Source of the DNA: Rhizophagus irregularis
Taxonomy: Eukaryota > Glomeromycota > Glomeromycetes > Glomerales > Glomeraceae
NCBI RefSeq assembly: GCF_026210795.1
Contig: NC_089441.1
Location: 3,224,001-3,288,000, forward strand
Length of the DNA: 64,000 nt
Direction of reading: 5' to 3'
Position numbers and translations under genes: made by a program. Shown here in pieces: positions 25,510 through 42,204 of the stretch (its first letter is position 1; each line of letters starts with the position of its first letter). The notes under the pieces are model-generated. The model had not been told where the DNA came from. It worked only from the letters and a program-made list of their open reading frames with translations, and searched no databases.

Positions 25510-26467
25510 GTAGATTGCGTCATGAATTCACAAGAAAATCGTTAAATGACTTTGTGGCAAAAATTACCTTCTTGACCCTTCTCGCATTACTTTCTTGACC
25601 CAGTCAAAATATGCATGATTATGTATGACAAAAATGTTCCTTTCTTGACCTGAAACGCGATTGTGATAAACAAAAAAGAAATTTTATTTTTTATTTATAT
25701 TTAACAAAAATAGCGTGCAATCTGTCTTTTGCGAGTTGCGAGCATGGTCAATACTTTTTTATTTCTACAATATTGATAAAATTAAAATAATTTTATTTTA
25801 TTTACAAAAGATAGCTGATAAAAAGATTACATTTAAGAGAAATACATTAATTAGGTAATATATACTAGCATAAAACTAAATATTAAAATATTAAAATAAA
25901 AAAAAAAATAAATTATTTTGTCATTTAATCATTAATGATAAAAAAATTTAATCTTTGTGTATATCTCTTGAAAAATTATGAAAATAAGAAAAATAACAAC
26001 GCGTTAATGTTTTTTGCAGGTCAAGAAAAGAACATTTTTGTCATACATAATCATGCATATTTTGATCAAGTCAAGAAAGTAATACGAGGAGGGTCAAGAA
26101 AGTAATTTTTGCGACTTTGTGAGAATTATCGTATTATATTACTACCTGAATTCCGCACTCAAGAAATGATCCGACGTGGGCAACGACGAATTGGATCCAA
26201 GACTGCTCGAGCCATGTGTACATGGTCACATTTTCGCTTTCGACAGCATTTGATCCATAAGGCATGTGAATATCCATGGTGTCAAGTTATAATTTGTACA
26301 GAAGAATATACAAGCAAAACTTGCGGATTCTGTGGATATATTCATAAAAACTAAGCGGATCTAAAGAATTTTGCTGTCCCCAATGCAAAACAAAACTTGA
26401 TAGGGATATAAATGGTGCTCGTAATATTCTCTTACGATATCTCCCAAAAAAGGAAAAAGAGTCCTAA
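25510..26467 (+). pseudogene. Fanzor (eukaryotic TnpB-like, IS605 OrfB family) C-terminal remnant
   Basis: Coding sequence resumes across the MITE at 25,557-26,112: IHKKIVK, an in-frame TGA where Trp is expected, then LCENYRIILLPEF. It continues SSKTARAMCTWSHFRFRQHL-like sequence and TEEYTSKTCGFCG (first CxxC). A +1 slip near 26,350 follows, then FCCPQCKTKLDRDINGARN with the second CxxC and the RuvC-III Asp (DRD). It ends at TAA 26,465. This is the zinc-ribbon plus RuvC-III end of TnpB/Fanzor RNA-guided nucleases. Only about 130 codons remain. The N-terminal wedge/RuvC-I part and any guide RNA region are not recognisable upstream, where another MITE sits. Non-functional. Confidence 0.82.
25557..26112. 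mobile_element. 556-bp MITE with ~95-bp TIRs and 9-bp TSD
   Basis: GACTTTGTG is duplicated at 25,548-25,556 and 26,113-26,121. The ends begin GCAAAAATTAC and stay inverted for about 95 bp, through repeated TTTCTTGACC and CATGCATGATTATG words. The interior is non-coding and A/T-rich. Removing it restores the Fanzor reading phase at KIVK-(stop)-LCENY. A MULE-type non-autonomous element is the best fit. Confidence 0.93.
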
Positions 26468-26865
26468 TTTAAACTTTGCTTAATGTGGAGTTTTGTTAGT
26501 AATGATAGGTTTTAATGTAAGCGCAGATAAACGTTACGAAATATAAATCCGACCAATAAAATTCGTGAAGTCACGTTACCGAAAATTTGAAATTTGATAC
26601 AGAAATGCAAAGAGATCGTAGAATCGGGATTTAATGTTTGAATAAGGAAACTTCAAAAAAAAACCTAAAATAGCTAAAATAGAAGTGACAGCTCTTTAAA
26701 AGAACATTTTACTCTGCAATCATGATTTTAGCTAGCCTCTAAAAACTCTGTAGCACATTTGTAGTGTCAAGATAATACCATGAGCTAATTTTTTATGAAG
26801 TATTATTATAAACTACTTTATTAACGTATTATATTATAAGCTAAAGTAATATAAACTTTTTCTCG
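26468..26865. other. Spacer between Fanzor remnant and ISWI 3' end
   Basis: No gene seen. Presumably holds the ISWI 3' UTR. Confidence 0.5.
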
Positions 26866-31957
<5,092 letters not shown>

Positions 31958-33699
31958 TTTGAAATGTAAGTCAAAAAGAAACTGGTATTATTTGAACTTT
32001 CAAACTGAAGGAGAAAGGAAGTTATTTTTACTTTTTTCTTTTTTTTTTGAACAGAAAATCGCGTATCAGATTTGATTCGGCATTTTTTTCGTGATCTGGT
32101 ACAATTTTAAATATTATTTCCGTTTTGGTTAGTAATACATTAATATAATGGTGCATTACTATATAAGACGCTAAGACGCGTACTAGCATAGCTTAAATGA
32201 TGTAATATCATCTGATAATAGATGCATTGCGATTGGGCGATTGGACAAATAAATGGTAATATTTTTGATAAAGAATTTTGTCCAGTAAAATACCAGAAAA
32301 AATGAAACTTAAAAAATCATAAAAATTAATTTAGTTTTGGATTGGCTAATTGAATTAAACCAAATTTTATCACTTTTTGATTTTACTATACATAAAAATT
32401 TAAAGGTATAACTTTATTACTTTTTCAAAAATCAATTAAGATTAACTAAAATTATCAAATTAAATGGATATTTTTTAATTTGTAATTTAAATTTTAATAT
32501 AATAAATTTTTTAGTTTTTTTATTATAAAATCATATTAATTAAATTCCTAAAATTTTATTTCATTAATTAATTAATAAAAATCATATAATATATTAATTA
32601 ATTTATATATAATAAAAAATAAAATAATAAAGTAAATATGAATTGTTAGATTAAATTATAAATATAGTTGTCTTTAAATTAATTTTTAAAAAAATGTAAT
32701 TTTAGCAAAAATTTTTAAATTTAAAATATTTTTATTTTATTTTTTTATTTTTGCAAATCATTTATTACTGTTTTTGATTTAGTTGAACCTATAGATAGTT
32801 CTTAAATTGATTTTTGAATTTCAGCAAGAATTTTGGATTTAAAATATTTTTTTTAAAAAAAAGTAATTATATAATTAATATATTTTAAGTTAAAAAATTT
32901 TAAAAAATTTCAAATATAATTTCTGCTATTAAATAAATTAAGTTGTTTAAATGAAAATATCATATGAAATTAAAAATTATATAGATTTTATTGTCATTAT
33001 ACCAATTAAGATTGAAAATCAGGAGCGAGAAATCTCAATAAAATTTATTATTAGTAAAATAGTTTTAAATAAAATTAAAAGCTTTTATATCCAATAAAAA
33101 TAGACCAATCTAAAATATCAATTTCTAATAATCATTTTGTATGAAATAACCTACTGTATATATATATTTTAAGTAAAAAATTCTTTTATATTAAAGTTTA
33201 CAATTTAAGCTTCAGTTGCCTGTATTTAAAAAACTTCATAAATTTAAATATTTAAGTTTAAAAATCTAGTAAATGTTTTTATTTCAATATGATATCTAAA
33301 CTAGATTTGCCAAATTTGGGATCAAAATAATTAAATATAAAGGGAAATTAATAAAGTTAAAATCATTGATAGTCAAGTAGTTGCTAAAAATATAATACTT
33401 TATAATGATATTAATTTTTTCCTATATTTCTTAAAATATTTATGTCCAACTACAAAATATTTTAATCTTTTAATTTTGAGTTAAACTGATAAACAAGATT
33501 ACTAATCTTAAAATTATAGATCTTATTCTTTGGTATATAAAAAATATAATAGTAATAAAAATGTGAAGCTTCATGAATATTTCTGAAATTGGTAGGCATT
33601 TTAATGCAAAAATCAGAAAAGAAACCTCATTTAATTCTGGTCTTAAAATCTATGCTTCAACTCAGCTTTTTAGTTCTATTCAATTTATTATTAATTATA
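31958..33699. other. ISWI upstream region, then gene-poor AT-rich DNA
   Basis: The first 150 bp are the likely ISWI promoter (C/T-rich tracts near 32,030-32,055). From about 32,300 the sequence is A/T low complexity with no coding or repeat structure that I can support. Confidence 0.5.
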
Positions 33700-34030
33700 T
33701 TAAGTTATAATTTAAAGATCATACTGACAAGAACCCAAATAATACTAATATAATTCATAAGTAAACTTTAAATACTGAAATAAAAATACATTTTATGATA
33801 TAACTCTGTCAATATTAAAGCTAAAAATTTGATTTTACTATCATTAGAATCTTTTCATCAAAACAAATCTAATGATATAAATTTTATTAAAATCGAATCA
33901 CTGGTTGTGTTAAAAACAGAAGTATGTAGCATAACAAAATATTTTAAAAATACTTCTGTAATACGCAACTTTTGAAAAATTTTAATATAAACTCTACGCA
34001 AACTCAAATGTGAGTTGTATCAGTATTGTT
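33700..34030 (+). repeat. Dispersed AT-rich repeat, copy 1
   Basis: Shares an ordered set of words with 34,330-34,815 and 52,100-52,381: ATAACTCTGTCAATATT, AATCTAATGATATAAATTTT, AAAATCGAATCACTGGTT, GCAACTTTTGAAAAATTTTA and ACGCAAACTCAAATGTGAG. All three copies are on the same strand. Non-coding, probably a non-autonomous transposon or LINE/SINE relic. Confidence 0.8.
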
Positions 34031-34329
34031 CAGAGTCCTACTAACAAGATAATTTGTGATAATTATACCAGAAATACTTTAGAAATTTTTAGCTAGTAGA
34101 ATAGCTGAAAAGCATTTTCCATCAATTAGTATTGATTAAAAGTAGATATAAATTTATAAAAAAAAAATGGGTATATATTTTCAATTACTCTAAAATTATA
34201 GCTAAACTCTATAAATCAGGTCTAGATGATATTGAGAAGTTTTTTGACTTATCTCAAGTAGAAATTATATAACTTAACTGTAATTAGTTATCAAGTCTAT
34301 AACTAATATTATCATCTTGAGTTTCAATT

Positions 34330-34815
34330 ATCCTATTTTTTTAAATAGTTGAGTACAATTATTCATAATTTACTAATTTTGTTACAAAATAATTTCTTTC
34401 AAAAAATAATACAACTCACAAATAAACTTTAAATACTAAAGTAAAAATACATTTTATAGTATAACTCTGTTAATATTAATATTAAGAATGTTGATTTTAC
34501 TATCATTAAAATCCTTTCATTAAGACAAATTTAATGATATAAATTTTATTAAAATTGAATTACTAGTAGTATTAAAAATAAAAATATGTAGAATAATAAA
34601 ATTTTAAAAATACTTTATAATATATAACTCACAGGTTGAAAAGTGAAAAATCAGGCATCAATCAGTCACTAATCAGTCATCAATCAGATAGCTGATTGGT
34701 GACCAATTGGTGCCTGATTGATGCCTGATTTTTCACTTTTCAACCTGTGACTTTTGAAAAATTTTAATATAAACTCTAAGCAACTTAAATGTAAATTGTA
34801 TTAGTATTGTTTGAA
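34330..34815 (+). repeat. Dispersed AT-rich repeat, copy 2 (interrupted)
   Basis: Same word order as copy 1, split at TATATAAC|TTTTGAAAA by a palindromic element (34,629-34,750). Comparison with copies 1 and 3 shows the uninterrupted target. Confidence 0.8.
34629..34750. mobile_element. 122-bp near-perfect palindromic MITE
   Basis: Ends TCACAGGTTGAAAAGTGAAA and its reverse complement. Inside, ATCAGGCATCAATCAG repeats and inverts toward the centre near 34,690, so one strand folds into a long hairpin. Empty target sequence is visible in the related repeats at about 33,966 and 52,331, which proves an insertion. The TSD is at most 2-3 bp. Confidence 0.85.
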
Positions 34816-36303
34816 GTTGTATATTTGAAATGTATGCCAAATTAGCAGCATAGCTGCAGCATCACATCCACAATTATATAATATATTTAACCAGAAAATT
34901 TATAATTATTGTGTTGCACTAATAAATATATCTACATATCATACTAGATTTTTTCACTTTTTTTCCACACTTTTCCAAAATATTTTTAATTTATTATTTA
35001 TACTTATTAATAAAATTTAATAAATTTTAGATAAAAAAAATTCAATAAAAATTTGTTAAAAATTAGATAAAAATTAGATAACATATGGGCCGATCCTTGG
35101 AATCTAATTTTTTTACACAAAAATAATTTTATTAAAGCAAATATAAATTATCATTTATATAAGAATAATAAATTTATACCAGATAATGCAAAAAAAACTA
35201 ATTAATTATATAATTTTTAATTTTTTTTTAATATAAGATATCATTAAAATTTAAAAGATCAAATATAACTCTCATGACAAAATCATTGATAATTCTTCGT
35301 AGAAATAAGCTATACAAATAAATTTACATTCATTTGAAAGAGAAAATCGAGATCTATCTAATGAATCTAAAATCAAGTGAATTGAATCACTAGCTGTTCA
35401 GTAATCACGTTCAGTATATTATTGAATTTTATCTAAATTTGATCATTAATTACTTCACATATAGTGATTCAATTTGAATGATCTTTGCTCCCTAAGGTGA
35501 TGCCAACTTTTATCTTTAAAATAAATTTAAAATAATTCGTTTAATATATGTAGATGTTTAGGAATCATCAATTATATTATTAATATAAAATTTTATAAAT
35601 TTGATAAAATCTGATATAAAAAAATTTATTAAATACCTGTAGATGCAAGCTACACGAATGAAATTATATTCATTTGAAAGAGAAATTGAGGTCTATCTAA
35701 TAAGCCTAAAATGGAATGAATTGAATCACTGGATTGTGAATAATTACGTCTAATATATTTATTTTTAATTTTTAAATTTGATTTGACTTTGATCGTTAAT
35801 TACGCCTCATCCAGTGATCCAATTTTCCTGATCTTTGATTCTTACGATAGAGCAAATTCTCAGCTTTCAAATGAATGTAAAATGATGACGTTAGCATATC
35901 TCCAGGAATAATAATGCACGATTTTGTCACCTGCATAAAGTCCGATCTGAAAATTTTATTTCTTACCAAAAAATGCTTTCATAAGAGAATCCCAAATTCT
36001 TTTACTTTATTTAAAAGATTTTATTTGCCATTTAAGGATTTTAGTAGAATAAATCTAATAAAATAATTTTAAAAGATAAAAAACAAATATATAATTAGTT
36101 ATTTTGAAAAAAAAGAATATCTTATTATTCATTTTACAACTATTTTACATCATAATTATTTTTTATTTGCATGTATTTTTTACAAAGAAAAAACAATAAA
36201 TTAATGCTAAAAATTATGAAAAAATATGTCTTATCTATGTATATAAAATATTAAGTTTTTTCTTTTACTTACCACTTAAAAATAACTGCTATATTTGCTT
36301 ATA

Positions 36304-36976
36304 AACTTTTTTGTCATATTTAATAAAAGTGAATAGAAAAATGATGGAAAAGTGATGGGAGTGATGGGGAAAAAGAAGTGGTTATTATGAATATTGATTA
36401 AAAAAATTTTTTTTATTTTTTAATAAATCTGAGTTACGTAAATATGTAACACATATTTAATTTAGATTTGTGTAATGTTAATCTTACTAAAATATTAAAT
36501 TTTTATAAAATCTTAATTTAGACTAATTCCAAAAATCGGCACATATGAAAATTTATCAAATTTCATTAAATTTATCAAATTTCATTAAATTCATTAAAAA
36601 TTCATTAAATTTTAAATAAAAATTCATCATATGTATGACTTTAATATTATATTGAAACTTATTAAAAATATTGAATTGATAAGCTTCTAATTACAATGAA
36701 AGTTTCTGCAAAATTAAAAATATGGTTTTAAATTACTTAGACATTTCAATTTTTGGAATTAGTCTAAATTAAGATTTTTATAAAAATTTAATATTTTAGT
36801 AAGATTAATATTACACAAATCTAAATTAAATATGTGTTACATATTTATGTAATTCAGATTTAATAAAAAATAAAAAAATTTTTTTAATTAATATTCAAAA
36901 ATAATGGTAATAATCACTTTTTTTTCTCTATCATTATCTATCACTTTTCCATCATTTTTCTATTCACTTTTATAAG
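36304..36976. mobile_element. Inverted-repeat MITE of about 670 bp in the left arm
   Basis: Bases 36,327-36,535 (AAAAGTGAATAGAAAAATGA...) reappear inverted at 36,766-36,974, giving arms of about 210 bp around a 230-bp A/T core. The matching place in the right arm (near 45,629) lacks it, so it is a separate insertion. TSD is short (TTA/TAA-like) and not certain. Confidence 0.72.
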
Positions 36977-37424
36977 GGGCGTGCCAGAAATTACGTGATT
37001 TAGTGGGTGGGTGGGGTTAGGTCCTGCAATCAGGTATATCAATATACCTTTTATGGGGGGTGTCTAAAGCCGTGTTCGATCACGTGATTTTTGACCCAGT
37101 AAATCGGAATCCGGATATGTTATGCAAGTTAAAAATAGGTTTACTTTTTTAAAAATTGTGTTACAAAAGTAAAACTTTAAAATAGTGTTCTAAAGAAAAA
37201 GTTTTTTTTTTAAAAATAGCGAACGGTATCATTTTTAATTCATAACAATAAACATAAACGCGTTCTTTTACAACTTTTACAATGTAGTAAATAAATTTTT
37301 ACTTTGATTTTTTTCTTCTCTTTTCTTTTTCTTTTCTTTAATTTTTTGAAGGTTATTAAAAATTTTTTTTTTTTAAAAAAAAAACCTAAGAGTTTTTTAT
37401 TAAACACTTTAAAATACTTTATAA

Positions 37425-39387
37425 ATGACTCCGTTTGCTTCTAATATAATAAACACACCTATATCCGAAAAACAAAAACGTATCCTTCTCTTCAACGTTA
37501 ACCAACCACTTGAACTTTTGATAGAGGAGTTCGATAAAGAATGGTGGCCTCTTGTATCAAATAAATATATGACAGCTTTAGCTGTAAAAATAATGTTAAT
37601 GGTGACTTGTGGAAAGTTTTTGTTTGTCGGTTTAAAAAACATAATAAGTCAAGTACCCGGAAAGAAGACATTCCAAATGAGAAATGTCACATAACGAAAA
37701 TTCGACCTGCTGACTTATGTTCCGCAAAAATTAAAGTTCAACGCTATTTTTCTGAACAGAAAGTACGAATTGAACGATTTAAAGATTCACCTGATCATTC
37801 ACACCCAATTGAAGATAGTAAAAAACTAAAACGCTCAGAAGTTGTTCGTGAATTAGTTATGCAAGAAGCCGTAAAAAACTATCGACCACCAGAGATCGTT
37901 AGCGCAGTTAAGGAGATTGCAACTGAAACACTGGATTTAGGTGAATGTGTTAAGGAGTTGAGACGGAAGGAAGTTACGAATATAAAGTATAAGGTACGTG
38001 GACCTCTTGGACACACATCTTGTTGGTGATCACAGAGAATTAGATATTCGAAAGGCCATTTCTTTCTTGAAAAATCGAGGATACGGTTGAACGTTATGAA
38101 ATTCCTGACCTGTCCACTTACGGGTTTGTTTTTATGCATCCAAATCATCTCAAAAACCTTGAGCAACATGGCTGGCTATCTCTTATAGACTCAACACACA
38201 AGACAAATAGATACGATTATCGCTTGTTCACCTTATATATTCGCAATTCTTATGGATGTTAGGACGTTGGGGCCCACTTTTTCGTAAGTAAAGAAGACAG
38301 TGAAACTGTTGCAACGGGTTTGAAAGCAATTAGACGATTCGCTCATCGTGGTATTTTCTCTCTGACCAAAGTAATATAGAGTCTAATGCTATTAAAATGG
38401 CTTTTCCGGGTCTTAAGAATGGTGAACAAGAGTGTGATGTTTTCTTTTGCACGGTGCATGTCATGCGTACCTGAATGAGCAAAATTTACGAGAAAAAGAC
38501 ACGACAAAAAATGCTTACGCCTATGCACAAAAGGACTAGGATCGGGTGTGAAAGCGCTTATTCGAACAATCGATGAATGTGCAAATCCGACGAATCAAGA
38601 AATATATTTTAAGAAATTACGCAAAAATACGCACCAATGGGCACTTTGGGCGAGGCAGCCTCCACTACTTTTGCAGGTGAAACTGACGAATACCTTGAAA
38701 TTAAATGTCATAGTGAATTAAAGAGGACAACCTCACCAAAACACGGGTTAATTGGTAATTGTCTTTGCATCTTTAACAAATATTTTCAATTCTAATCAAA
38801 ACTTTGTTCAGGTGCATGCAATAATATAGTTGCGCTTGATGACAAAAAACGGACTGATTCAGAACGTGTCGCCTATGAATTTCGCACCAAAAAAATCTCT
38901 TTCATTGGTGTTGATGACGAGATTCTCACTGAAATCCATAAATTCCCCTTTCCTGTTCAACAAATGATTATTAAAGAATATTGCGCTGTTGATAGACGAT
39001 TAGAAAAAGGAAAAACAGCACTGGGACTTACATCTTTAAACTGCTATTGTGTATTTTTTCATCGGTACTTGCTGCCTTGCCGCCACATTTTTCATGAAAG
39101 TTTGTATGGAGATGCGAAGCTATTGACACCCGATACATGGATCAATTTCAGCGAATGTTTCAAATACGAGACTCGGGATTGATGTATATATGTATCGTGA
39201 AATAGATTTGAATGCGCCAGTGTCAAGATTAACCGAGGCTGAGAATGCAATAGTAAATAGACGACAATCCGTAAGTGAGTTAATGGAAAGAATACGTGAT
39301 ACATATTGGAGAGTCGAAGAAAGAGATAACGCAGAACAAACCGGCGTGTTTATTGAAGAATTGAAAGGTTGTTTAGAAGGACCCTGA
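37425..39387 (+). pseudogene. MULE transposase with SWIM finger, dead
   Basis: Begins MTPFASNIINTP. Blocks then change frame near 37,620, 38,040, 38,330, 38,480 and again before 38,960. Recognisable parts: LIDSTHKTNRYDY with the first catalytic Asp (about 38,190), VGAHFFVSKEDSETVATGLK, a FLSDQSNIE block with the second Asp (about 38,355), and a C-terminal SWIM motif, CYCVFFHRYLLPCRHIF (CxC...CxH, about 39,040-39,095). In-frame stops and at least four slips exclude function. The family is the fungal/plant MULE group with SWIM. Confidence 0.85.
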
Positions 39388-39707
39388 ATAATATATATAA
39401 AGGTAGGTTTTGAGTTTGCTTAACCAACATATAAAAATTTTTCCTATGTGAGATTTATTATTGCTTATTTGATAACATAATTTTTAAATAGTCAGATATA
39501 ATTATGCATAGCAGAGTATTAAATTATTAATAGTCAGATATATATTTGCGTAGTAGGATAGAATTTTTTAATATATATATATAATATAATATATATTTAT
39601 TTTCACATTAAAAAAATCTAATAAAAATATGTAAACAAAGTTATAAACATGTTTGTATAAAAAAAATTTACTATTTTTAATACAAAGAATAAGTTAATTG
39701 TATACGT
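39388..39707. other. Non-coding 3' part of MULE-1
   Basis: A/T-rich. Includes two copies of AGTCAGATATA/TTATGCATAG-like words near 39,490-39,550. No gene. Confidence 0.5.
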
Positions 39708-39715
39708 AATACAGG

Positions 39716-42196
39716 CAGCGCAGAAAATCCATTATAATTTAACCAGTTTTTCCGGTAAATTTCTGATAAACCCGGTAAAATCTTATAATCCCGGAATTAT
39801 TCCAGTCATGATGTAGCAGATTTCCGGAATATTTTGTAAATACCGGAAATTTTATTTAATAAATTTATAATGCAAAAAAGTTTTTTATCTTTATTTTATT
39901 ATTTATTATTTCAGTAGTTTATTACAATATGATTATTTAAAGCCAGTACGTCTTTTCTGGTTACTCCATATTGTATATGCACGATTATAATTAAACTCCT
40001 TACTTTCTGGCCCTTCCAAAGAAATGCACATTAACATATCCAACGTATTTGTAGCTAATGAATTCCTGTCTTTTGTTTTAATTTTATTCTGTCTACTAAA
40101 ACCATGTTCACATTCTACACTTGAAAAGGGAATACAATAAGCTATTTGAATTAACTTGATAATATTCGGAAATACATCAATATAATCTTCTATTAATAGA
40201 GGAAGTATTACCTCTATGTCATTAGAAGCAAAATTGTTAGTAATAATCATTTTAAACCTTGCCCATTCTTCTCTACATTTGTTAATATCAAAAATCGCAG
40301 GTAACTGAATATTATTATGAAAATTTGGACATTCATAATATTTTAATATATTTTCTAACTCATTATCTCCAAACCATAATAGTTCCTGAGATTCTTTTGG
40401 CCATTCACGCGGATTTAATATTTTCATAGAAGTAAATAATTGCCGAGTAGGAAATCTTTGCTGGAGTTCATTAACAATGCTTGTTGAATATTCAAGTATA
40501 TCTATTGTAAAATCATTATAATCTTGTTCAATAAATGAAAGATCATTATTCATATATTTTATTGAAGAATTTCCAAATGGGTTAGTTTCATCAATAAACG
40601 TTTGAACTTTTTGTCCGAATCTTTGATTTTGATCTAATAGAATATCTTTCCTTTTGAATAGAGTTGATTGTAACCTATATCATGGGATCGATATCGGAAA
40701 ATTTTAAATTTCTTTTTTGTAAAAATTTACTTAATTGCGTTACGTGCTCTAAAATATCATAGAAATAATACAAAAATGCAAGAATTCTCCAAGATGTTAG
40801 CCGCTCATATAATTCCCTTCCATCCTTATTTTTTGACTCTTTGAAAATCCTAAGTAATGCAGGGATTGAATTACAGATATTTTTAATAGCATCATACCAT
40901 GCAAGCCATCGTATTTCATACAACTTTTTTATTTTTAAAATCGGATCATCCAAAAGACTTTGAATTTCTTGCAGTTGTTGAATATGTGAGCATGAATTTT
41001 TAAAATAATTGTAAATTTTTCTAACCAAGGATTCGATTTCTTCATAAAATCTAAGTTCTTTCTTTGCATCTTTATATGCTAGAGCCAATCTATGAGCCAC
41101 ACAATGATTAACAATTAAAGGATAAGTGCAAATTCTAGAAAGCTTTGCAGCCACTCCTTCGTTTTTTCCTAGCATAACTGAAGCACCATCAGAAGCAAAT
41201 GCCACAAGTTTAGACAAAATTTTTCTTTTTTCAAATATATCAACTAATACCTTTGTAATGCCTTCTGCATTGCAACTGGTTAAAGGTACGATGCATAAAA
41301 ATCGTGTCTTTAAAATTCCTTTTTTAGTTACATATGAAGCATATATATCTAAATGTTTTGTTGTAGTAATATCCGTACTTCATCGATCATCACACCAAAT
41401 GCCGTAACATTAGATAATTCATCCCAGATTTCCTCTTTAATAGTATCAGATATTGCTACTAAGAATTCATGTCCAGAAATATGATTTGTATAGGTAATAG
41501 TACCATTTAAAAGATTTGGTGAATTTGATTCTTTTATTAGTTCAACAATAGAAGGTAAAAGTTTAAGAGGTAAATTTTTTTTTGCTAGGAAATAAACAGC
41601 CCGCATTATACCAATAATGTGATTTGTATTTGCATTAGAAGAAAAATGTTCTTTTTGTAATAATTCCATTTGTATTCTGGCTTTTTCTAATTTTTCCGTG
41701 TCTTTATGGTCTTCAGTATTTATATGTTCTTTAATTGCTGATTTCCTTGAAATATTCGTTACCTTCTGTAGCAAATTTATTTTTCTTTTTATGACGCATG
41801 TATAATGTACAATACATTTTTTTGTTAATTTCATCATAGCGCAACCAAGAAAATTCTGCTAACCATTTGGATTTAAATGTTTTGTCATTGATACGAAGTT
41901 TTTTAACATCTTTATTTGAATTATCTTCATCTTCAGATATTTGATCTTCTTGAAATATGTCATTTCTATTAATTTTTTTACGTTTAAAGCCATATTGTAA
42001 TAGCGACATTGTAAAAAATGTACTAAAAGAAAATAAAAAAAAAGATAAAAGATTATCATTTATTTGGTAATACCATCTAAAACCGGATTTTTTTTTTAAT
42101 TCCGGTCACATGTACCGGTTGAAAAAATAATTTTCCGGAATTTTTATATTTAACCGGAATTTTTCCGAAATTTTTCCAAGATTTTTTTCCGCGCTG
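39716..42196 (-). mobile_element. hAT transposon, full length, 8-bp TSD
   Basis: AATACAGG is duplicated exactly at 39,708-39,715 and 42,197-42,204. Ends are CAGCGC(A/G)GAAAA, with the CAG start typical of hAT TIRs. Subterminal regions on both sides are filled with TTCCGG/CCGGAA and CCGGT words (39,745-39,855; 42,080-42,170), the expected transposase-binding repeats. It carries one decayed transposase gene on the minus strand and lies inside MULE-1. Confidence 0.95.
39933..42009 (-). pseudogene. hAT transposase with C-terminal dimerisation domain, frameshifted
   Basis: Starts MSLLQYGFKRKK at 42,009. A zinc-binding BED-like start of the ZNF862/TTF type follows (WLAEFSWLRYDEINKKMYCTLY), then MRAVYFLAKKNLPL, SDTIKEEI and MIDE (first catalytic block). 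VAFASDGASVMLG holds the second Asp, and NHCVAHRLALAYKDA and IRWLAWYDA come next. The hAT dimerisation end reads PFSSVECEHGFSRQNKIKTKDRN. The frame changes near 41,780, 41,377 and between 40,675 and 40,553. Motif order is complete, so decay is by small indels rather than loss. Confidence 0.92.
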
Positions 42197-42204
42197 AATA
42201 CAGG

